8,038 bases of DNA. It comes from Burkholderiaceae bacterium. GTDB lineage: Bacteria > Pseudomonadota > Gammaproteobacteria > Burkholderiales > Burkholderiaceae_C. Positions 1 to 8,038 of the stretch are shown in pieces. The stretch lies in contig JAGOBT010000126.1 of the NCBI GenBank assembly GCA_017999135.1, positions 1 through 8,038 of the forward strand, given 5' to 3'. The first letter of the stretch is position 1. Each line of letters begins with the position of its first letter. A program made the position numbers and the translations under genes. The notes under the pieces were generated by a model. The model was not told where the DNA came from, did no database searches, and saw only the letters and a list, made by a program, of their open reading frames with translations.

Positions 1-1480
<1,480 letters not shown>

Positions 1481-1577
1481 GGTGGATGTTTTCCTAGCGG
1501 ATTCTTGTGGGCTCAGGGGGCGCGGCGGCACCGGCGGCGGCGGCCGCAGGGCGGGGCAGCCAGCGCGGCAGGTCAGG
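1481..1577 (-). other. glnK-amtB intergenic spacer
   Basis: This 97-base spacer is very GC-rich, with GCC/GGC triplet runs at about 1525-1555, and ends in the amtB ribosome site AGGAAAA (minus strand, 1489-1495). The GC-rich part could fold, but I see no clear stem followed by a T tract, so I do not call a terminator. Readthrough from glnK into amtB is the simplest reading. Confidence 0.5.
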
Positions 1578-1934
<357 letters not shown>

Positions 1935-2642
1935 TCAGAAGTTGTACTTGAGGCCGAGGACGATGCCGTTCTTGCCCAGGTCCTTGCCGTTGACCAGGTA
2001 GCACGCGTCCTTGGCATTGGTGCCCACCACCATCAGGCTGGGCACCAGGCCGCTGAAGTCCTTGGACACCGTCACCGAGTAGTCGGTGTAGGTGCAGGCG
2101 CTGGAGCCCTTGATCTTCTGGTGGCCGATGTGCGGCGTGACCATCAGGCCGCCGCCCACGTCGAAGCCGGCGCTCAGGTCGAGGTAGAAGCTGTTCTTGC
2201 TGTCGGCATTGCCGAAGGTGTCAGTCACCGCGTGCGAGTACTTCAGCGTGGCCGGCCCGAAGGTGACGGCGCCATACAGCTCGGTGGTGTTGGCGCTGGT
2301 GGCCAGCTTGTTGCTGGGGTAGATGTAGGTCAGCAGGCCGACGTCGAAGGCGACGTCCTTGGCCAGCTCGCCCTTGTAGCCGCCGTACAGGTCGATCTCG
2401 ACGTTGCTGTCGCCGCCGAACTCCTTGATCCACTTGATCGTCGACGCCCAGGCGCCCACGTAGAACGCGCCGGCGGCGTAGTCGACACCGGCCGACACGG
2501 CAGGCTTCAGCTTCGACTGGGAAATGCCGCGGTAGCGGTAGTCGGTGACGACCGCCGCGTTGAAGGCCACCTGGGCCGAGGCGATGGTGGGGACGGCGGC
2601 GGTGGCAACAGCGACGGCGATGGCCAGCAGTGTTTTTTTCAT
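1935..2642 (-). CDS. TorF family putative outer-membrane porin (Gcw_chp family)
   Basis: A 235-residue predicted outer-membrane beta-barrel. Residues 1-23 are a clear signal peptide (MKKTLLAIAVAVATAAVPTIASA, cleavage before Gln24). The mature protein opens with FNAAVVTDYRYRGISQS (27-43), the hallmark of the Gcw_chp/TorF family. Alternating polar and aromatic residues follow, and the chain ends in KYNF, the terminal Phe expected for BAM-dependent barrel insertion. Two cysteines, C183 and C214, could form a disulfide in the periplasm or an external loop. Start choice is secure: AGGAGA at 2651-2656 sits eight bases before the ATG and the signal peptide begins there. It is first in the operon with glnK and amtB, behind a candidate sigma-54 promoter. 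Genes of this family are familiar to me beside glnK-amtB in betaproteobacteria, so a role in nitrogen-limited growth is inferred. The substrate is unknown. Confidence 0.9.
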   Translation of the reverse strand: MKKTLLAIAVAVATAAVPTIASAQVAFNAAVVTDYRYRGISQSKLKPAVSAGVDYAAGAFYVGAWASTIKWIKEFGGDSNVEIDLYGGYKGELAKDVAFDVGLLTYIYPSNKLATSANTTELYGAVTFGPATLKYSHAVTDTFGNADSKNSFYLDLSAGFDVGGGLMVTPHIGHQKIKGSSACTYTDYSVTVSKDFSGLVPSLMVVGTNAKDACYLVNGKDLGKNGIVLGLKYNF

Positions 2643-2650
2643 GGACGGGT

Positions 2651-2656
2651 TCTCCT
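2651..2656 (-). promoter_or_regulatory. Ribosome binding site of the porin gene
   Basis: The minus strand reads AGGAGA here, eight bases before the ATG at 2642. This near-perfect anti-16S match fixes the porin start. Confidence 0.85.
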
Positions 2657-2689
2657 GGGGGGATGAGGGTTTGGTTTCGGCGATCTATC

Positions 2690-2706
2690 TGCAGCTTCCA
2701 TGCCAA
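2690..2706 (-). promoter_or_regulatory. Candidate sigma-54 (-24/-12) promoter for the porin-glnK-amtB operon
   Basis: On the minus strand the sequence is TTGGCATGGAAGCTGCA. Against the RpoN consensus YTGGCACGNNNNTTGCW it keeps the invariant GG (-24, plus-strand 2703-2704) and GC (-12, plus-strand 2691-2692) at the required 12-base offset. There are two mismatches: C to T in GGCAC and T to C in TTGC. Initiation would fall near 2679, giving a leader of about 36 bases with the ribosome site inside it. A sigma-54 promoter fits the known nitrogen control of glnK-amtB in many proteobacteria. Seen: the motif and spacing. Inferred: that it is used. Confidence 0.7.
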
Positions 2707-2782
2707 GTTCGGATTCTCCCGGGCAAAGCGCCCCAAGGCGGTGATGCGCATGCCATCCGCACACCAAGCCGCGGCACAAGGC

Positions 2783-2799
2783 CGCACCAAATCAGCGCA
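2783..2799. promoter_or_regulatory. Possible NtrC-type enhancer dyad
   Basis: CGCACCAAATCAGCGCA matches the enteric NtrC-site pattern TGCACCAAAATGGTGCA at 12 of 17 positions, with half-sites GCAC and GCGC (expected GTGC) separated by seven bases. It lies about 105-120 bases upstream of the predicted sigma-54 start, the usual range for an enhancer-bound activator. The right half is imperfect and I see only one such site, whereas NtrC enhancers often come in pairs. Confidence 0.35.
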
Positions 2800-2865
2800 C
2801 ATCAGCCAAACCCCCGCTTTTGGTGCGCACAAGCGGTCGGCTGGCGGCGCGCACAATGCAGCGCC

Positions 2866-2873
2866 AGGGAGGA
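2866..2873 (+). promoter_or_regulatory. Ribosome binding site of comM
   Basis: AGGGAGGA lies nine bases before the ATG at 2883. It decides the comM start over the in-frame upstream TTG at 2820, which would add 21 residues that are not family-like. Confidence 0.8.
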
Positions 2874-2882
2874 CACACAGCC

Positions 2883-4418
2883 ATGTCCCTGGCAGTGATC
2901 AAGAGCCGCGCGCTGGACGGCCTGGCCGCGCCGCCTGTGCAGGTGGAGGTGCACCTGGCCAACGGCCTGCCCAGCTTCACGCTGGTGGGCCTGGCCGACA
3001 CCGAGGTGAAGGAATCGCGCGAGCGGGTGCGCGCCGCGCTCACCAACTCGGGCTTTGCCTTCCCGCACAACAAGCGCATCACCGTCAACCTGGCGCCTGC
3101 CGATCTGCCCAAGGAGAGTGGCCGCTTCGACCTGCCGATCGCGCTGGGCATCCTGGCGGCCGATGGCCAGCTGGACACCGCCCGCGTGGCGGCCTGTGAA
3201 TTTGCCGGCGAGCTGAGCCTGGCCGGTGCCTTGCGCCCGGTGCGCGGCGCGCTGGCGCTGGCCCTCGCGCTGCAGCGTGACGCCGCTGGCGGCGCGCCGC
3301 CCGCCACCCTGGTGCTGCCCCAGGCCAGTGCAGCCGAGGCGGCGCGTGCGCGGCAGGTGCGCGTGTGCGGTGCACCCGACCTGCTGGCCGTGGTGCGCGC
3401 GCTGCTGCCCGGCGATGCGGCAGAACCGCTGTCAGCGATGCAGCCCCCGGCCGACAGTGCCACCGCGGCGTGTGCCGACCTGCGTGACGTGCGCGGCCAG
3501 GCCGCTGCCAAGCGCGCGCTGGAGGTGGCGGCGGCCGGTGCGCATTCGCTGTTGATGGTCGGCCCGCCTGGCAGCGGCAAGAGCATGCTGGCCCAGCGCC
3601 TGGCCGGCCTGCTGCCGCCGATGGGGGAAGACGAAGCGCTGGCCAGTGCCGCGCTGGCCGGCCTGGCGCCGGGTGGCTTCGACCCCGCCCGCTGGCGGCA
3701 GCGCCCGGTCCGCGCACCGCACCATTCCGCCAGTGCCGTGGCCTTGGTGGGCGGCGGCTCACCGCCCCGGCCGGGCGAGATCTCGCTGGCGCATGGCGGC
3801 CTGCTCTTTCTGGATGAACTGCCTGAATTCCCCAGGTCGGCCCTGGAGGCCCTGCGCGAGCCGCTGGAAACCCGCCGCATCACCATCGCCCGTGCCGCAC
3901 GGTCGGCCCAGTTCCCGGCCGACTTCCAACTGGTGGCCGCGATGAACCCCTGCCCCTGCGGCTGGCTGGGTGCGCAGATGGCCGGCCGTGCCTGCCGCTG
4001 CACGCCCGAGCAGGTGGCCCGCTACCAGGGCAAGCTGTCGGGCCCGCTGCTCGACCGCATCGACCTGCAGGTGGAGGTGGCTGCGGTGCCGCCCGACGCC
4101 CTGCTGGCCCAGCCTGAAGGGGAGCCCAGCGCCATGGTGGCTGCCCGGGTGGCGGCCGCCCACGCCCGGCAGCAGGCGCGCCAGGGCTGCGCCAACGCCC
4201 ACCTGGACGCCGGTGCGCTGGACACCCATGCCGTGCTGGACGACGCGGCCAGCCGCTTCCTGCAGCTGGCGGCAGCGCGGCTGGGCTGGTCGGGCCGCGG
4301 CGTGCACCGGGCGCTGAAGGTGGCGCGCACCATCGCCGACCTGGACAGTGCCAGCCGCATCGGCGTGCCGCACCTGGCCGAGGCCATGCAGTACCGGCGC
4401 GCCCTGCCCGGCGCCTGA
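2883..4418 (+). CDS. comM: ComM/YifB family Mg-chelatase-like AAA+ ATPase (branch-migration helicase)
   Basis: Cytosolic AAA+ ATPase of 511 residues, close to the ~506 of E. coli YifB. In Vibrio cholerae ComM is a hexameric helicase that promotes branch migration while incoming DNA recombines during natural transformation. Domains in order: the N-terminal ChlI/Lon-like fold (1-~165, MSLAVIKSRALDGL start, NLAPADLPKESGRFDLPIALG at 69-89), then the Mg-chelatase AAA+ core with Walker A GPPGSGKS at 227-234 (K233), APHHSAS at 278-284, Walker B LLFLDE at 307-312, and a likely arginine finger in SGPLLDRIDL (R392), then the C-terminal Mg_chelatase_C domain (~410-511). A four-cysteine cluster (C357, C359, C371, C373) follows MNP, as in many non-enteric homologues, and may bind metal. 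The start is set by the family N terminus and a strong ribosome site. The gene stands alone on the plus strand. Presence suggests, but does not prove, natural competence. Confidence 0.96.
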   Translation: MSLAVIKSRALDGLAAPPVQVEVHLANGLPSFTLVGLADTEVKESRERVRAALTNSGFAFPHNKRITVNLAPADLPKESGRFDLPIALGILAADGQLDTARVAACEFAGELSLAGALRPVRGALALALALQRDAAGGAPPATLVLPQASAAEAARARQVRVCGAPDLLAVVRALLPGDAAEPLSAMQPPADSATAACADLRDVRGQAAAKRALEVAAAGAHSLLMVGPPGSGKSMLAQRLAGLLPPMGEDEALASAALAGLAPGGFDPARWRQRPVRAPHHSASAVALVGGGSPPRPGEISLAHGGLLFLDELPEFPRSALEALREPLETRRITIARAARSAQFPADFQLVAAMNPCPCGWLGAQMAGRACRCTPEQVARYQGKLSGPLLDRIDLQVEVAAVPPDALLAQPEGEPSAMVAARVAAAHARQQARQGCANAHLDAGALDTHAVLDDAASRFLQLAAARLGWSGRGVHRALKVARTIADLDSASRIGVPHLAEAMQYRRALPGA

Positions 4419-4435
4419 TCGGTGTGGCCGGTCAG
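4415..4435 (+). terminator. Hairpin at the comM / transporter convergence (possible terminator)
   Basis: CTGATCGG and CCGGTCAG form an eight-pair stem with a five-base TGTGG loop. As plus-strand RNA one pair is a U-G wobble; as minus-strand RNA that pair becomes an A-C mismatch. The stem contains both stop codons: TGA of comM (4416-4418) and the reverse-strand TGA of the transporter gene (4432-4434). No T tract follows on either side, so it is not a textbook intrinsic terminator. It may slow polymerase or protect 3' ends. Confidence 0.35.
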
Positions 4436-5613
4436 GCGGCCGTGGCGCGCTGCGGCTCGCCCGGCATGGCCAGCAGCGTGGCCGCGGTGACCAGCGAGAT
4501 GCCTGCCATCCACAGGAACAGTGTGCCGAAGCCTGCAGACTTGACCACCGGCCCCAGCGCCCACACCGCCAGCGAGCTGAACCCCAGGCTCAGCGTGAGC
4601 CGCAGCCCGGCCACGCGGCTGCGCATGTGGTCGTCGACATAGCGCACGATCACCGCGTCGGTGAACGGGATGGCGCCGAAGATCAGCACCATCACGCCCA
4701 GCAGCGCCGCATACAGCCACCAGCCCTGGGCCTGGCTGGCCAGCGCCAGCAGCGGCGCCTGGCACAGCACGATGCCCAGCTGCAAGCGCTTGAGCGGCAC
4801 CCGGTCGAGCAGCCGGCCCACCACCACCTGCGACAGGCTGGCCAGCGCATACACACCCGCCAGCAGCAGGCCGATGGTGGCCGGGTCGTGCACCAGGCCC
4901 TGCAGCCGCTCGGACAGGAACTGCGCGTTGCCGTTGGTGGTCAGGTTGAACAGCAGCCCGGCAGTGGCCGATGCCACCGTCATCACCACCAGCACCCGCG
5001 CCAGCTGGCCCGGCGCCAGCACGATGGCGGTGGCCGCCTTGCGGCGCGACGGCGGCTGCGCCTCGGCCGGCACCAGCCGGGCGAACAGCACCCCCAGTGC
5101 GATGCACAGCAGCCCCGGTACCACGAAGGCCGCCCGCCAGCCCGCCAGGTGCACCAGGAAGCCGGTGGCCATCGCCGCGCCGGCGATGCCCAGGTTGCCG
5201 CTGAGCCCGTTGATGCCGATGGTGGCGCCCGGCTTGGCAGCGCCCTGCACCAGCATCGGGATGCCCACCGGGTGGTAGATGGCCGAGAACGCGCCCAGCA
5301 GGCTGAGCGCGGCCGCCAGTTGCCAGGCGGTCTGCGTGGCCGCGGCCAGCAGGGCCGACGCGCCCATGCCGAAGAAGAACACCAGCATCATCGGCCGCCG
5401 GCCCCAGCTGTCGCCCAGCTTGCCGGCCGGCAGCGAGCCCAGGCCGAACATCAGGAAGGCGCCCACGCCGTAGGGCATCAGGTCTTCCCAGCGGCTGAAG
5501 CCGAAGTCGGCCGCAATGGCCGCCACCGCGGTGGCGAAGATCAGCAGAAACAGGTGATCGAACGCATGCGCCACATTGAGCAGCAGGGCGACGGAGCGGG
5601 CGGGCGGTTGCAT
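4432..5613 (-). CDS. Major facilitator superfamily transporter, substrate unknown
   Basis: Inner-membrane secondary transporter of 393 residues with about twelve hydrophobic segments (rough positions 8-33, 47-66, 74-92, 97-116, 136-157, 161-182, 204-223, 245-268, 275-294, 297-318, 335-358, 362-384). The MFS loop 2-3 motif is clear at 64-73 (GKLGDSWGRR), its degenerate counterpart in the second half is GRLLDRVPLKR at 266-276, and a basic central loop (SRRK, 189-192) separates the halves. AHAFDH in helix 1 and IYHPVG in helix 4 (112-117) recall the fosmidomycin-resistance-like (FSR) drug-exporter subgroup, but that is a resemblance by eye and does not establish the substrate. The ATG at 5613 gives a complete first helix, although no good ribosome site precedes it. 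It begins 34 bases after metH on the same strand, so it may be cotranscribed with metH. It converges with comM. Confidence 0.9.
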   Translation of the reverse strand: MQPPARSVALLLNVAHAFDHLFLLIFATAVAAIAADFGFSRWEDLMPYGVGAFLMFGLGSLPAGKLGDSWGRRPMMLVFFFGMGASALLAAATQTAWQLAAALSLLGAFSAIYHPVGIPMLVQGAAKPGATIGINGLSGNLGIAGAAMATGFLVHLAGWRAAFVVPGLLCIALGVLFARLVPAEAQPPSRRKAATAIVLAPGQLARVLVVMTVASATAGLLFNLTTNGNAQFLSERLQGLVHDPATIGLLLAGVYALASLSQVVVGRLLDRVPLKRLQLGIVLCQAPLLALASQAQGWWLYAALLGVMVLIFGAIPFTDAVIVRYVDDHMRSRVAGLRLTLSLGFSSLAVWALGPVVKSAGFGTLFLWMAGISLVTAATLLAMPGEPQRATAA

Positions 5614-5647
5614 GGCGCGATTGTCGGCGCGCCAGCCCGCCGCGCTG

Positions 5648-8038
<2,391 letters not shown>

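Larger units (their letters stand above)
2643..2882. other. Divergent regulatory region between the porin operon and comM
   Basis: This 240-base stretch has no gene. It is visibly less GC-rich than its neighbours near 2670-2700 and 2785-2825. It holds the porin ribosome site, the candidate sigma-54 promoter, the possible NtrC dyad, a direct repeat of ATCAGC at 2791-2796 and 2801-2806 (exactly 10 bases apart), and the comM ribosome site. For comM I see only a weak -10-like CACAAT at 2852-2857 without a convincing -35 element, so its promoter is not assigned. Confidence 0.7.

Noticed and set aside
1520..1556. GCC/GGC-rich run in the glnK-amtB spacer as a possible terminator or attenuator
   Set aside because: It can fold in several weak ways but has no dominant stem and no T tract, so it is most likely just GC-rich spacer.
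2820..2882. An earlier TTG start for comM at 2820
   Set aside because: The extra 21 residues do not resemble the family N terminus, and the strong AGGGAGGA site is positioned for the ATG at 2883.
2792..4003. A 403-codon minus-strand frame opposite comM
   Set aside because: It has Arg/Ser/Ala-rich composition with no motif, while comM on the other strand has intact Walker A, Walker B and family termini.

Overview
The window is a high-GC chromosomal stretch from a proteobacterium, most likely a betaproteobacterium of the order Burkholderiales. I base this on the strong G/C third-position bias, the family resemblance of every gene, and the order porin, glnK, amtB, which I know from that group. 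Genus is not determinable by eye. All six genes belong to recognisable core families. I see no insertion sequence, CRISPR array, tRNA, rRNA, phage gene or toxin system, and no previously undescribed system that the sequence would support.

Layout. Positions 1-2642 (minus strand) hold a nitrogen operon read right to left: a TorF-family outer-membrane porin, the PII signal protein GlnK, and the ammonium channel AmtB, whose last ~20 codons lie beyond position 1. The 240-base gap 2643-2882 separates this operon from the divergent comM (plus strand, 2883-4418). It contains a good candidate sigma-54 promoter facing the porin gene and a weaker NtrC-like dyad about 100 bases further upstream. comM converges with a major facilitator transporter gene (4432-5613, minus) across 13 bases, where a hairpin spans both stop codons. 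Just upstream of the transporter on the same strand, 34 bases away, is metH (5648 to the right edge), truncated at its 5' end.

How the genes work together. GlnK and AmtB form a well-known pair: AmtB conducts ammonium, and GlnK plugs the channel when nitrogen is plentiful. The tightly linked porin in front, under what looks like the same sigma-54 promoter, suggests nitrogen-limited expression of an outer-membrane partner. ComM is a hexameric branch-migration helicase used in natural transformation and has no obvious link to nitrogen. metH encodes cobalamin-dependent methionine synthase. The transporter behind it may be cotranscribed, but its substrate is unknown. The observations most worth following are the regulatory region in 2643-2882 and the role of the porin.
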